Source: Kallipyga massiliensis ph2 (GTDB taxonomy: Bacteria > Bacillota > Clostridia > Tissierellales > Peptoniphilaceae). From it: 64,000 nt of DNA. The stretch is taken from the NCBI RefSeq assembly GCF_000311985.1, contig NZ_HE978585.1, positions 124,001 through 188,000 of the forward strand, given 5' to 3'. Positions 42,582-52,086 of the stretch are shown here, piece after piece. The position numbers and the translations under genes are program-made. Below the pieces are notes generated by a model that saw only the letters and a program-made list of their open reading frames with translations, was not told the DNA's origin and made no database searches. The number at the start of each line of letters is the position of its first letter. Position 1 is the first letter of the stretch.

Positions 42582-44084
42582 TCACCTCACTCTTTGATCA
42601 TAGGAAGGAAGCATAATGGAAAAAGATATTCCTTCTCCGGGGGTACTTTCCACCTTGATATGGCCGAAGTGCTGCCGTACCACTTTCTTGGTGAAAAAAA
42701 GGCCCATGCCCCAGCTTTCATTCTTGCTCTTTGTCGTATAGAAGGGCTGAAAGACCTTCTTCCTCTGGTCCTTGGAAAGGCCGGGTCCATTGTCCTTGAT
42801 GACAATCACCATCCATAGACGTTCCGGATGTACCCGAACGCTCACGCATGGTTCCTCCCTGAATTCCTTAGCTGCCTCATATCCGTTGTTCATGATATTG
42901 GCAAGGGCCTCTCCCAGAGTGGTGGGATCCGCTAAAATCTTCCGATCGCTGTCGATGGCAAGATCGATTTTTCCTTCGGGGTGCTTGAACAAAAAACGAT
43001 CTTCGGCAAAGCGGATGATTTCCGCCACATCATGGGGACGAAGTTCGATCTGCTGGGTATTGACACTTTTATAATACTCGTCGATACGGCTTTTCATGGC
43101 GAGAGTGATGCTCTTAATCTGTTCTTCGGATTCTTTCAGGCGGTCCCAATTCGGCTCCTCTTTGGAGAGTTCCCGGTCCATTCGTTTCTCCAAAACCTGC
43201 AGAGAAAGCACCTGATTTTTTATGCTGTGGGCAAAAATAGACAAGCCCATTTCCGCACTGTTGAATTTTTTTTGTAAAATCTCATCTTCTTTATCTTCCG
43301 AGTACCGAAGCTCATCGTAACTGAAAATCCCCCAACAACCGATCAGGGTGCAGACGACATCAATGCCGATCAGCCAGTTCCAGCTGTCTCCCTCCAGGGA
43401 AGGACTGATATAATTGCTGACGCCCAAGTCAATATATTCCGAAATAAAGAGGTTATAAATTTGGGCAGGATCCTTGCTGGCGTAGATCATATACACCAGG
43501 GTCTGACAAAAGATGGCCAGGACAATTCTTGAGAAGTTTCTCTTAAACATAGGAATGGAAATCTCATGCCATTCCAAAAACAAGATCATCAAGGAAGCAA
43601 GAACTAAGGCGATGATCCAAAAGAAGGAGAGTCGCACAAGAAGGGTGAGAAAAATGGGATGGAGGTTGACCAGTTTTCGAAAAAGAGTCGGAAAATAGAT
43701 CAAGAGAAAGAAGAAGGTGGGCAAGCCCGTCCCGATGATCAGTTTTCGTGTATTTCTCCGAATCCATTGCTTCATGCTCAATGCCACTGCCGTTTGAAAG
43801 AGAAACCAGGGGGTGAGCATACGACCAATCGCAACGACATAGCCCAAGGTCTTTAGATTAATGGGCTGGATATGAATCCAACGCTGGATGTCGGCGCTAA
43901 GAAAGAGAAGTTCAGATTTCTGTGCGGCGATGCCGCCCATGATCGCAATATAGATGACAATGCCAGAAAGAAAAACTAAGTTGGCAAGGTTCATGAAGGA
44001 AAAAGAAAGAGGGAAGGATCTATGCCGGAGGATTGAAGTGAAAAGTACAATGACTGTACAGATGAACACAACAACTAAAAGCAT
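42582..44084 (-). CDS. Membrane sensor histidine kinase
   Basis: The 500-residue protein has about seven hydrophobic segments within residues 1-255. A short acidic linker, a phospho-acceptor helix with IFAHSIKNQVLSLQ near residue 287 and a HATPase_c domain follow. The N box is IMNNGYEAA, G1 is VIKDNGPGLS and G2 is GMGLFFTKKVV. The membrane half carries no extracytoplasmic domain of notable size, so it may sense a lipid-soluble signal or the state of a partner transporter. It lies 46 bases after the SsuA-like lipoprotein gene, suggesting that the kinase monitors the same nutrient. Confidence 0.87.
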   Translation of the reverse strand: MLLVVVFICTVIVLFTSILRHRSFPLSFSFMNLANLVFLSGIVIYIAIMGGIAAQKSELLFLSADIQRWIHIQPINLKTLGYVVAIGRMLTPWFLFQTAVALSMKQWIRRNTRKLIIGTGLPTFFFLLIYFPTLFRKLVNLHPIFLTLLVRLSFFWIIALVLASLMILFLEWHEISIPMFKRNFSRIVLAIFCQTLVYMIYASKDPAQIYNLFISEYIDLGVSNYISPSLEGDSWNWLIGIDVVCTLIGCWGIFSYDELRYSEDKEDEILQKKFNSAEMGLSIFAHSIKNQVLSLQVLEKRMDRELSKEEPNWDRLKESEEQIKSITLAMKSRIDEYYKSVNTQQIELRPHDVAEIIRFAEDRFLFKHPEGKIDLAIDSDRKILADPTTLGEALANIMNNGYEAAKEFREEPCVSVRVHPERLWMVIVIKDNGPGLSKDQRKKVFQPFYTTKSKNESWGMGLFFTKKVVRQHFGHIKVESTPGEGISFSIMLPSYDQRVR

Positions 44085-44130
44085 AGATTCTTCCCTTCTC
44101 TTCCCATCAAGGGCGATCGATCAAAAACCT

Positions 44131-45219
44131 TTATTTATTTTCATTAAAAGTTTTATACCCTTCTTCCATCACATCAAAGAGGACGTAGGAATTCGGATCC
44201 ACCTTCTCCTTGATTCTGCCGCTATCCATGAAGACATTCTGTTGGATCTCATAGACTTTCTTGACCGCTTCCATATCTCCACAAATCTTATTGATGGTTG
44301 CCCAGTCACCTTCGCCAACGCTGGCGACCATGGTTTCTTCCGGAGCATCCAGGTGCTTGGCCAGAGACTTGGCAACTTCTTCGATGTTGGCTTCTCTATA
44401 CACGTGTGCCTTGTTGATTGCCGCAGAGAAACGAACCAGGACATCCTTATTCTTTTCCGCATATTCCTTCGTCGTAATGAAGCTGGCGGGGAAGGTTGCC
44501 TTATCGGCAAAGTCGGCATTGGATCCCAGGGAAACATAGTTGTCGCCCAAGGACTTCTTCAGGGTAACCGTATTGGGGCTCCAGGTAGCTGCGGCATCAA
44601 TCTGACCGGCAACCAGAGCTGTTGTCATCCCATCAACCGCCATCTCCACAACTTTAATATCATCTTCGGTCATATTGGCCTTGGCCAGGATCTGCTTCAG
44701 AATCACTTCAGAGGAAGTACCGGAAGCAACAGCAACTGTCTTTCCTTTCAGGTCTTCTGCCTTGGTGATTCCTTTTTCTTTGTTGGCGACCACTTCATCA
44801 GCAAGGCTGTTGGTCGAATCCATCTGGAAGATGCAAGCCTGTCCTTCAATGCAAAGGGCGTGGGCACCGTGACCGATTTGGGCAATATCAATATCGCCGG
44901 AAGCCATTGCCGTGATTTCGGCCGGCCCGCCTTCAAATTCTGCCACTTCCACTTTCAGGCCCACTTCATCAAAGTAGCCCTGGTCAATGGCGGTGAAGAG
45001 AGAGGAAGCCGATCCCATATTCGGCATATAGGCCACGCGAACTGTTTTTTGTTCTTTTGCCGGTTCTTTCTCTGATGACGATTCTCCCGCCTGAACGCTT
45101 TCACTGGCTGAGCTCATCTCTCCGGATGAACTCTCCGTCTTGCCCTTATCTCCGCCACAAGCCACTAAAGTCAGCATCATAGCGAGAGCCAGGACCATGG
45201 ATAACATTCTTTTTTTCAT
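44131..45219 (-). CDS. SsuA/TauA/NMT1-type substrate-binding lipoprotein
   Basis: This 362-residue lipoprotein has lipobox LVAC, a Ser/Glu-rich linker, then VRVAYMPNMGSASSLFTAIDQGYF, VEVAEFEGGPAEITAMASGDIDI and KTVAVASGTSSEVILK. These are the pattern of the NMT1/SsuA family that binds sulfonates, nitrate, taurine or thiamine precursors. AAAAGGAGAGAACA precedes the ATG at 45219. The ATPase and permease genes lie directly upstream. The ligand is unknown; placement next to sugar genes and a YihS-like isomerase makes a sulfonated or acidic sugar an idea worth testing. Confidence 0.87.
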   Translation of the reverse strand: MKKRMLSMVLALAMMLTLVACGGDKGKTESSSGEMSSASESVQAGESSSEKEPAKEQKTVRVAYMPNMGSASSLFTAIDQGYFDEVGLKVEVAEFEGGPAEITAMASGDIDIAQIGHGAHALCIEGQACIFQMDSTNSLADEVVANKEKGITKAEDLKGKTVAVASGTSSEVILKQILAKANMTEDDIKVVEMAVDGMTTALVAGQIDAAATWSPNTVTLKKSLGDNYVSLGSNADFADKATFPASFITTKEYAEKNKDVLVRFSAAINKAHVYREANIEEVAKSLAKHLDAPEETMVASVGEGDWATINKICGDMEAVKKVYEIQQNVFMDSGRIKEKVDPNSYVLFDVMEEGYKTFNENK

Positions 45220-45262
45220 TGTTCTCTCCTTTTCTTTCTTCTCAGTAACAGTCTGCCAATTT

Positions 45263-46051
45263 TTATTTTCTGACGGCCAGGTATTCTTCATAAACCTGAC
45301 TCCAAATACGATTCTTTAATTCCAAAAAGCGGGGACTCATCTTTGTCGCCTGGTCTCTCGGATAGGGGATGTCAATTTCTACAATATCCTTGACCCGAGA
45401 AGGACGGGCCGACATGATAATCACGCGCTGTGCAAGGACGATCGCTTCTTCAACATCATGGGTAATGAAGAAGCAGGTTTTCTGTTCTTCCTCCCAGGTC
45501 TTCAAAAGCTCGGTCTGAAGCTGGACGCGAGTCTGGGCATCCAGAGCGCCAAAGGGCTCATCCATCAACAACACCTTTGGATTGACCGCATAGGCACGAG
45601 CGATGGCCACTCTCTGCTTCATCCCGCCGGATAACTCCTTAGGATAGGATTTGGCAAACTTCTCCAATCCCACCACTTTAAGATACTTTTGGGTAATGGC
45701 TTCCCGTTCTTCCGGCGTTTTCCCTTGCAATTTTAGGCCAAACTGGATATTCTTCTCCACGGTGAGCCAGGGAAACAAGGCATATTGCTGGAAGACAATT
45801 CCGTGTTCAGGACTAGGGCCATCCACTTCCTCTCCGTCAATCGTCACCTTTCCCTCGGTCGGTTTATCCAATCCGCCAATGATGTTCAGCAAGGTGGACT
45901 TTCCGCACCCCGAAGGGCCAACAACGCAAACGAATTCATTCTCTTTAATGTCAAGATCAACCCCGTTTAGGGCAGTAATCTCGCCATTTCTTCCCTGGAA
46001 TTTCTTGATTACATGGTCGATCTTTACTTTTATTGGACTGTTTCCTGCCAT
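45263..46051 (-). CDS. SsuB/TauB-type ABC importer ATPase
   Basis: The 262-residue ABC ATPase shows Walker A GPSGCGKSTLL, the Q-loop FQQYALFPWL, signature LSGGMKQRVAIA, Walker B VLLMDEPFGALD and the H-loop FITHDVEEA. The ALFPWLTV stretch after the Q-loop is typical of nitrate/sulfonate/taurine importers. Its start overlaps the permease stop by 22 bases, and the lipoprotein gene follows. It energises uptake by this importer at the inner face of the membrane. Confidence 0.92.
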   Translation of the reverse strand: MAGNSPIKVKIDHVIKKFQGRNGEITALNGVDLDIKENEFVCVVGPSGCGKSTLLNIIGGLDKPTEGKVTIDGEEVDGPSPEHGIVFQQYALFPWLTVEKNIQFGLKLQGKTPEEREAITQKYLKVVGLEKFAKSYPKELSGGMKQRVAIARAYAVNPKVLLMDEPFGALDAQTRVQLQTELLKTWEEEQKTCFFITHDVEEAIVLAQRVIIMSARPSRVKDIVEIDIPYPRDQATKMSPRFLELKNRIWSQVYEEYLAVRK

Positions 46052-46806
46052 CCTGTGAACCTCCTCTCCAGCAATTTGACAATTTTTTCAAAGGCAATTC
46101 CGATGATGCCCAAAATGATAATCCCCAAAAGAACAACGTCCATTTGGTAATATCCACTAGCCTTCTGAATCATCATTCCTAGTCCACGGTCGCCGCCAAC
46201 GATTTCCGAAGCCATCAAAGTGGTTAAGGATGTCGATAAACCCAAGCGAGCAGCAACCAGAATGTAAGGGGTGGAAGCCGGAATGGTCACCTTGAAGAAG
46301 ATATCCCTCTGTTTAGCACCCAGCACCCTGGCTGCCTTAATTAACGTAACATCCACGCTTCGCACACCTTGATAAACCGTAACAACCTGCACTAAAAAAG
46401 AGGCAATCACGATAACGGTAATTTTTCCGGCATTTCCAATTCCGAGAGCCGCCGTGATCAGGAAAACATAGGCAAGGGGCGGAATATTACGAATAAACTG
46501 GATCCAAGGCTCTACAATATGCTGAAAGGGCTCATACCAAGCCATACAGAAGGCCACAGGAATGGCCAGCACAAAGGCGATAAAGAATCCGCTGAGGACA
46601 CGAGATAGAGATGCCCAAACGTGCTCCCAAAGAATTCCGCTATGTACTCCCTTATCTAAAAAAGCCGCCCAGACCTGTTCCGGACTGGCAAAAACAATGG
46701 GCCACTTCTGCGAAGCCACTAACCAAATGATGATAGCTACCGCAATGGAACCAAAAACCCAAACCGTATTGGGAACTTTTGACCATAAAGATTTGCTTTT
46801 TTTCAT
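46030..46806 (-). CDS. SsuC/TauC-type ABC importer permease
   Basis: The 258-residue permease starts MKKSKSLWSKV at the ATG at 46806, preceded by AAGGAGGAGGTTATT; the open frame extends 66 codons upstream into non-coding DNA. It has about six membrane segments and the binding-protein-dependent transport motif region AARVLGAKQRDIFFKVTIPASTP, which is the EAA loop. It forms the membrane channel for the SsuABC-like importer and is the first gene of the long sugar operon. A possible -10 (TATACT) lies 25 bases before its ribosome site. Confidence 0.9.
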   Translation of the reverse strand: MKKSKSLWSKVPNTVWVFGSIAVAIIIWLVASQKWPIVFASPEQVWAAFLDKGVHSGILWEHVWASLSRVLSGFFIAFVLAIPVAFCMAWYEPFQHIVEPWIQFIRNIPPLAYVFLITAALGIGNAGKITVIVIASFLVQVVTVYQGVRSVDVTLIKAARVLGAKQRDIFFKVTIPASTPYILVAARLGLSTSLTTLMASEIVGGDRGLGMMIQKASGYYQMDVVLLGIIILGIIGIAFEKIVKLLERRFTGWQETVQ

Positions 46807-46949
46807 AATAACCTCCTCCTTGCTATGTAGTATACAGGAGACGATTTCATAATATAAGGTAGAAGTTTTATCATACCTTTTACTTTTTTGAACGTTCACT
46901 GCTGAAAATCTATATCCAAATTGACTATTCTTCTCAACCATTAAAATAA

Positions 46950-47052
46950 AAAAGAAAGAACCCGGCTGGTTTGGCCAGGTCCTTTCTTTTGGAGGGTTTC
47001 CCACATTTTATCAAGCATTTCCTTGTAAGGATGTGGGATATGAAATGAAAAC
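46950..47052 (-). repeat. Two-hairpin terminator repeat, copy 1
   Basis: This copy has an AAAGAAAGAACC/GGTCCTTTCTTT terminator stem (46951-46989), the box TTTGGAGGGTTT, and a second stem CCCACAT/ATGTGGG (47000-47006, 47031-47037), ending in ATGAAAAC. On the minus strand it lies 19 bases after the stop of the amino-acid-type lipoprotein gene, so the first stem is the terminator. Similar copies are at 53966-54077 and 62836-62946, where the second stem is CTCAC(C)/(G)GTGAG. Confidence 0.8.
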
Positions 47053-47070
47053 TGTAGTAACTAATAATGA

Positions 47071-48042
47071 TTAATGATCGTCATTATAGCTTTCAGTCTC
47101 ACTTGCTTGGATCGCTTCTGCATCAGATCCGTCACTCAAGGGCTGGGAGTTCAAAGCTTTAGTCATAATATCCAACCTATCTTGATCAGACAGGGTATCG
47201 ATGACCTTATTGCATTTTTCAATCAACTCGGTATTTCCCTTTTGAATAGGAATTGCTGCACACAGAGCGGACAGCTCAACATCAAATCCTTTGCCTTCCT
47301 CAAAAGTAACATATGTAAGGTCAGGATTGGACATACATCCGGACTGAGCCTCAGTTAGACCGGTAATAATAGCATCCAGCTTACCGGAACTTACACCAAC
47401 AAGGAGCTGGGACATATCGGAAAGTCCTGGTTGCTTATCAACATTTGGAATCTGATCAACCAGGGGCATCCAAATTGAAACAAGTTCAGTGGTTACCTTC
47501 GCACCATCGAAATCCTCAAGAGAGGTGGCATTGACGTATTTGCTATCTTTGCGAACGACCATAACGCACCCGTTATTCCAATAATAGTGGGAAAAGTCAA
47601 CTGATTGCAGACGTTCCTTGGTTACGCCGAGAGTAGAGATACAGCAATCAAGCTTTCCTGAAACCACTCCTGGAATCATACCATCCCAATCCGTTTTAAT
47701 GACCTGTAATTTCCAACCGTTGGCATCACAGATCCGGCGGGCCATCTCTACATCGTATCCAGCAACAAACTGCTTCGTTCCATCAATGGGATAACCATTA
47801 TAAGAGTCATCATCCTGAGTCCAGTTGAAAGGAGCGGCACCGCAGTTCATCCCAACACGAAGGGTATAACCAGCAGGATATTTTTCTTCAGTATTTGATG
47901 CTTCCTGAGATTCCGAAGCTTGAGATGATACATTGGGATCCTCAGATGAATTTGTATCGCTAGGTTTATTGTTGCCACAAGCAACCAAGATGAAAGCAAA
48001 AGATAGGACTAGTGCTAACACAGTAAATTTACGGTTTTTCAT
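47071..48042 (-). CDS. Polar amino acid-type (PAAT) substrate-binding lipoprotein
   Basis: The 323-residue lipoprotein starts at the ATG at 48042 with AAAAAGGAGAAGC upstream. It has lipobox LVAC, a Ser-rich linker and a bacterial solute-binding family 3 domain (PF00497). LRVGMNCGAAPFNW, FVAGYDVEMARRICDANGW and VVSGKLDCCISTLGVTKER are visible. It pairs with the permease and ATPase genes at 52.8-51.3 kb. It is encoded last in the operon, after the kinase, and is followed by terminator repeat copy 1. Surrounding enzymes point to a sugar-like or sugar-amine ligand despite the amino-acid-type fold. Confidence 0.88.
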   Translation of the reverse strand: MKNRKFTVLALVLSFAFILVACGNNKPSDTNSSEDPNVSSQASESQEASNTEEKYPAGYTLRVGMNCGAAPFNWTQDDDSYNGYPIDGTKQFVAGYDVEMARRICDANGWKLQVIKTDWDGMIPGVVSGKLDCCISTLGVTKERLQSVDFSHYYWNNGCVMVVRKDSKYVNATSLEDFDGAKVTTELVSIWMPLVDQIPNVDKQPGLSDMSQLLVGVSSGKLDAIITGLTEAQSGCMSNPDLTYVTFEEGKGFDVELSALCAAIPIQKGNTELIEKCNKVIDTLSDQDRLDIMTKALNSQPLSDGSDAEAIQASETESYNDDH

Positions 48043-48111
48043 AGCTTCTCCTTTTTCAATTGATGAGATCTTCATCATCCGCTTTATTCCGGTGAGTGAT
48101 TTAAAGATGTT

Positions 48112-49637
48112 TTAGGATAATGCGTGCATTAGATCCTTATTTCGGCGATACAACTCCTCATAGATATCCAAATAATTTTGATAGATCTCAAAATTATCCG
48201 GATTGGGACGAATGGTACTTCCATGAAGTAAAGCGTCTGCCAATTCTTTAAAGTCAGCCAGCTCACCACTTCCTACTGCTGCCATACATGCGTCTCCAAA
48301 GCTAGCGGTTTGCCAATCTTCGGCAATACAGATTTCACTTTGAAGAACATCAGCCATGATCTGCATCCACACTTTGTTTTTTGTACCACCTCCAGCTAAA
48401 ATTATTTTTTTGGAATAAGATTATGTTTTTTAAATAATCTTAAATGGGAACCGATAGAATAAGCAACGGCTTCTAAAGAAGCGCGAGTAATTGACTTCCG
48501 ATCATGCTGTCCTCTTAGGCCAAAAATCACCCCTCTGGCTTTCGGATCATGGATAGGGCTTCTTTCTCCATGAATATAAGGTAGGATGACTAGCCCCTTA
48601 CTACCAGCCGGGATCTCTGCTGCCTCTTCAGCCATGATCTCAAAGGCGTTTTGGCCACCTTCTTTTTCCCGGTCTTTCTCAGGAAAATAAAATTCATCCC
48701 TAATCCATCCGGTTAGGGAGCCTGCTGCATTCGTCCCTCCCATTACTGCATAGACACCGGGGACGGTAAAAATCTCACTTCCCGGGAAATTATCCAAATC
48801 ACAAGAGGGAATCTTGTGATTCGTTGAAAATATATAGAAGAGGGTTGAACCAACCTGGACAAAAAGGATATCTTCTTCTAGCAAACCGGAGGCCACAGAT
48901 TCTGCCGTTGAATCACCGGTCCCGATAATGACAGGTGTTCCCTCTTTAAGTCCGGTTTCTTCTGCTGCTTTTTGGCTGACTCCTCCGGCAATATCGGTGA
49001 CAACACCGGTCTGAGCTAGCTGATCACTAGTGCAGAAATAGGAGGAGTATTCATTATTGAAGGAACCATCATCGTTATAAAGAGGGCGGAAAGAACTTAT
49101 GGCCAGGTATTGGTCAATCCAATAGTTTCCAGTGAGTTTAGCGACCATATATGAGGAACCGGTAAGAAATTTATAAGTATTCTTAAAAACATCCGGCTCA
49201 TTTTCCTTGATCCAAAGGATCTTGGTAGAGATATCATCGGAATTGGGTTTATGACCGAACATTTCTAAGACTTTTTCTTCTCCGAAATCCTCGTCAAGCC
49301 TCTTAATTTGGTCCACGGATCGGGCATCAATCCCGTACAAAATCGCCTTTCGTAGAGGATTTGCCTCACGGTCCACAGGGATACAGTCGCAGCCCATAAC
49401 GCTAACACCTACGCCTGCAATCTCTTGGGATTCAACTCCGGCAGATTTTTGCAACTCCTTGCTGATCTGACAAAATTCATCCCACCAGATATTGGCATCC
49501 ATTTCATAGTGGTAAGGTTGAGGGTTTTCAATGGTATGACTGACTGAATAACTGGCAACTGGCCGTAAATTTCGGTCAATCAATATCCCTTTCGTCTGTT
49601 GTGTCCCGACATCAACACCCATGAAATATTTTTTCAT
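48112..49637 (-). pseudogene. FGGY-family sugar kinase interrupted by a frameshift
   Basis: The N-terminal frame starts at the ATG at 49637 (AAGGTAGCTAAG upstream, MKKYFMGVDVGTQQTKG). It carries the ATPase phosphate motif, IIGTGDSTAESVASGLL and YIHGERSPIHDP. It stops in HNLIPKK at 48402. The last 85 residues, from VWMQIMADVLQSE, are in the next frame down to 48112. One more A in the A7 run at 48405-48411 restores PKKIILAGGGTKNKVWMQ, the conserved FGGY end. The full protein would be about 508 residues and phosphorylate a pentose, ketose or polyol. It could be inactive, phase-variable, or a sequencing artefact. Confidence 0.88.
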
Positions 49638-49647
49638 CTTAGCTACC

Positions 49648-50442
49648 TTAATTGCGTTTTTTCTTAACAAGATCCATAAATTTCTTGGTTTTCTCCAAGG
49701 ATACACGACCGTTTTCATCCTTAAAGGCGGTGCCAACACAAGCGCCGTCTGCCACCTCAAGGATTTTTTCGATCGTGTCATATCGGCATCCGGTGTTGCA
49801 GAAAACAGGAACTTGGCGAGTTTTAGCCATTTCACAGATCTTGGTCAGATAGCCATAGTCTGCCTCTTGTCCTGATCCAGGACCGGATACGCATAATGCA
49901 CCTACATAACCCCCGTCTGTTAGTGTCTTGAACACTTCTTCTTCTGTCTGATCGCCTAGTCGGGTATCACCTTCCGGGTTGAATTTGCAAAGCAACTGAA
50001 TATCCGGTTTTCCCAAAGAATACTTTAAACGCACATTCTCACCGAAGTCCACAGAATGAAGGCCGTAGGTTCCTGTATAAGCACCACTAAAGGCACTTCT
50101 TCCAAAGGATGCGTCAAATACAGCGGCCATTTTGATGGTTTCTTCCGGGTTGTAGACCACGTTGGTGCCAAAGGGAACCTTGATATCCGGATACAAATGC
50201 CCAATGACGGCGGCCATGGCCATTAAGGTTACCGTTCCTGTGTTTGGAGTGATTGGAAAGCAATATTCGTTAGCAATAAGAATCCCATCGACTCCGGCTT
50301 CTTGCAAATTGATTAAATCAGCCTTTGCATGATCCATAACTTCCTGCAGTGAACCTTTATAACCTGGTTCACCCGGCAGAGAATCTAAATGTAATAGGGC
50401 AATAATTGGCTTATCTGTTCCAAATAGTTCCTTTGTCCACAT
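49648..50442 (-). CDS. BtpA/SgcQ family TIM-barrel protein
   Basis: The 264-residue protein belongs to the BtpA family (PF03437). Its motifs are ALLHLDSLPGEPGYKGS at the N-terminus, GVDGILIANEY near residue 50, PFGTNVVYNP near residue 90 and VADGACVGTAFKDENGRV at the C-terminus. Members are TIM barrels found beside sugar transport and metabolism genes (for example sgcQ) and were first linked to photosystem I assembly; the enzymatic reaction is unknown. It is 40 bases after the sugar epimerase gene and 10 bases before the kinase gene. Confidence 0.88.
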   Translation of the reverse strand: MWTKELFGTDKPIIALLHLDSLPGEPGYKGSLQEVMDHAKADLINLQEAGVDGILIANEYCFPITPNTGTVTLMAMAAVIGHLYPDIKVPFGTNVVYNPEETIKMAAVFDASFGRSAFSGAYTGTYGLHSVDFGENVRLKYSLGKPDIQLLCKFNPEGDTRLGDQTEEEVFKTLTDGGYVGALCVSGPGSGQEADYGYLTKICEMAKTRQVPVFCNTGCRYDTIEKILEVADGACVGTAFKDENGRVSLEKTKKFMDLVKKKRN

Positions 50443-50481
50443 AAATACCTCATTTCTTCTTTATTTCACTGTAACTCGAAA

Positions 50482-51309
50482 TTACTTCAGCAATTGGCAG
50501 ATGGTCTCAAAGCTTTGCCTATCCGCTGCTTTGGGATCTTTAAAATATCGATCGTCTGTAAGTTCTTGTGTTAGGTAACCCTGATAATTAAATCTGTTCA
50601 GAGTCTCAAGATAATCTTCTAAAGGTCGGTTCCCGTCACCCCAGGCAAGATGTCCGTAGGGTGTTCCATCAATAAAATGGAGGTGTTGAATATTCCCGTC
50701 AAAAGCCTCGAACCACTCATCTAAACTCTCACCAGCCACTGCCATAGCGCAAGTATCAATCATTGGCTGAACGGAAGGATGGTCCAGTTCCTTCAAATAT
50801 TTTTTCAAACGAGGTAGGGAATTAACCAGGTTTGACTCTTCCTCCCGAAGGGACTCCATCACTAGGGTAATCCCTCTGTCTGCGGCTTGTTCGGCGTACC
50901 ATTCAAAAAAATGCAGACTTCTTAGCCAAGCTTCTTTCTCTGATTCATCTCGCATCCCCCAGCCCGAATGACAGGCCACTTTTTCGCATTGAAGATCAAG
51001 TGCAAGATCAAGGGTGTTAAGAAAATACTTTTTTGCCTCTTCTAACTGCACTTCTCCGTTTATTGCGTATTGCCAAGGGCCCATGCAATTATCCGGAGTT
51101 ACACATATAACTTTCAGTCCTGATTCCTTTAGGTCTTTGATCACTTGATTTTTTTCTGCGATCCCCTCAGAAGTGAGGTGCACATGAGGATCTGCACCGT
51201 AAAGCTCAATAGAGGAAAAACCAATTGTTTTTTGAGCTTCCAACATATAAGAGCGGGAAAAATAGTGGTAATGGATCCCCATGCCGGAGATGTTCTTTGC
51301 ACTGATCAA
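50482..51309 (-). CDS. Xylose isomerase-like sugar (phosphate) epimerase/isomerase
   Basis: This is an AP_endonuc_2 superfamily TIM barrel of 275 residues. It has GFSSIELYGADPHVHL near residue 30, CHSGWGMRDESE near residue 113, LVMESLREEESNLVN, the metal-site MIDTCAMA and HLHFIDGTPYGHLAWGDG. The Glu/Asp/His/Glu metal pattern is that of D-tagatose/psicose 3-epimerases and hydroxypyruvate isomerase relatives. It probably isomerises the imported sugar before the kinase acts. It lies 39 bases after the ABC ATPase gene in the DeoR operon. Confidence 0.86.
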   Translation of the reverse strand: MISAKNISGMGIHYHYFSRSYMLEAQKTIGFSSIELYGADPHVHLTSEGIAEKNQVIKDLKESGLKVICVTPDNCMGPWQYAINGEVQLEEAKKYFLNTLDLALDLQCEKVACHSGWGMRDESEKEAWLRSLHFFEWYAEQAADRGITLVMESLREEESNLVNSLPRLKKYLKELDHPSVQPMIDTCAMAVAGESLDEWFEAFDGNIQHLHFIDGTPYGHLAWGDGNRPLEDYLETLNRFNYQGYLTQELTDDRYFKDPKAADRQSFETICQLLK

Positions 51310-51348
51310 GTCGAACTCCTCTCTTCTCTTTCGTAGTCAACTCCCCTT

Positions 51349-52086
51349 CTATCTTTGAAATCTGGCTAAGAATTCCCTGGTTCTTTCGCTTTGGGGGTTA
51401 TTAAATAATTGTTCAGGAGGGCCTTGCTCCTCAATGATTCCATGGTCCATGAAGACAACGCGGCTGGAAATATCTCTAGCAAACATCATTTCATGAGTAA
51501 CAATAACCATGGTCATGCCCGATTCTGCCAACTTAGCAATAACCTGGAGTACTTCACCTACCATCTCGGGGTCAAGGGCCGAAGTAGGCTCGTCAAATAA
51601 TAGAACTTCAGGCTGCATACAGAGGGCCCTGGCGATAGCTACTCTTTGCTTTTGTCCACCGGATAGTTGATGGGGACGAGCGTTCCGGTAAGCACTCATC
51701 CCTACTGCCTTCAAATATTTCATCGCCAGCTCTTGAGCCTCTTGCTTGCTCTTTTTAAGAACAGTTTGAGGACCAATCATACAATTCTCTATTGCGTTTA
51801 GATTGGCAAAGAGGTTGAAGGACTGGAATACCATCCCAACCTTCGCTCGAAACAAGCTTTTCCCTTTGGTTGAGCGTTGAACCTCCTGTCCTTTGTAGAG
51901 AATTTTTCCGTCAGTAACTCTTTCCAGCTGGTTAATGCAACGAAGTAGTGTCGATTTTCCTGATCCTGACGAACCGATTACGGAGATAACTTCGCCCCTA
52001 TCCACCTCAAAATTGATATCTTTTAAGACTTCGTGTGTACCAAATGTTTTCTTTAAATGTTCAACACATAGGATGGGTTCTGCCAT
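51349..52086 (-). CDS. PAAT-type ABC importer ATPase
   Basis: The 245-residue ATPase has Walker [19 protein letters not shown] (typical of the GlnQ class), [15 protein letters not shown], signature [15 protein letters not shown], Walker [16 protein letters not shown] and H-loop VTHEM. It overlaps the permease gene by one base. Together with the permease and the lipoprotein encoded 4 kb downstream, it forms a polar amino acid-type importer placed within a sugar catabolic operon. Confidence 0.93.
   Translation of the reverse strand: MAEPILCVEHLKKTFGTHEVLKDINFEVDRGEVISVIGSSGSGKSTLLRCINQLERVTDGKILYKGQEVQRSTKGKSLFRAKVGMVFQSFNLFANLNAIENCMIGPQTVLKKSKQEAQELAMKYLKAVGMSAYRNARPHQLSGGQKQRVAIARALCMQPEVLLFDEPTSALDPEMVGEVLQVIAKLAESGMTMVIVTHEMMFARDISSRVVFMDHGIIEEQGPPEQLFNNPQSERTREFLARFQR

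Noticed and set aside
32516-46806. Sulfoquinovose (sulfoglycolysis) operon
   Set aside because: A YihS-like isomerase, SsuABC-type importer, kinase and aldolase are suggestive, but no sulfoquinovosidase, dedicated sulfofructose kinase or sulfolactaldehyde enzyme is recognisable, while NagA/NagB point to amino sugars. Kept only as an option.
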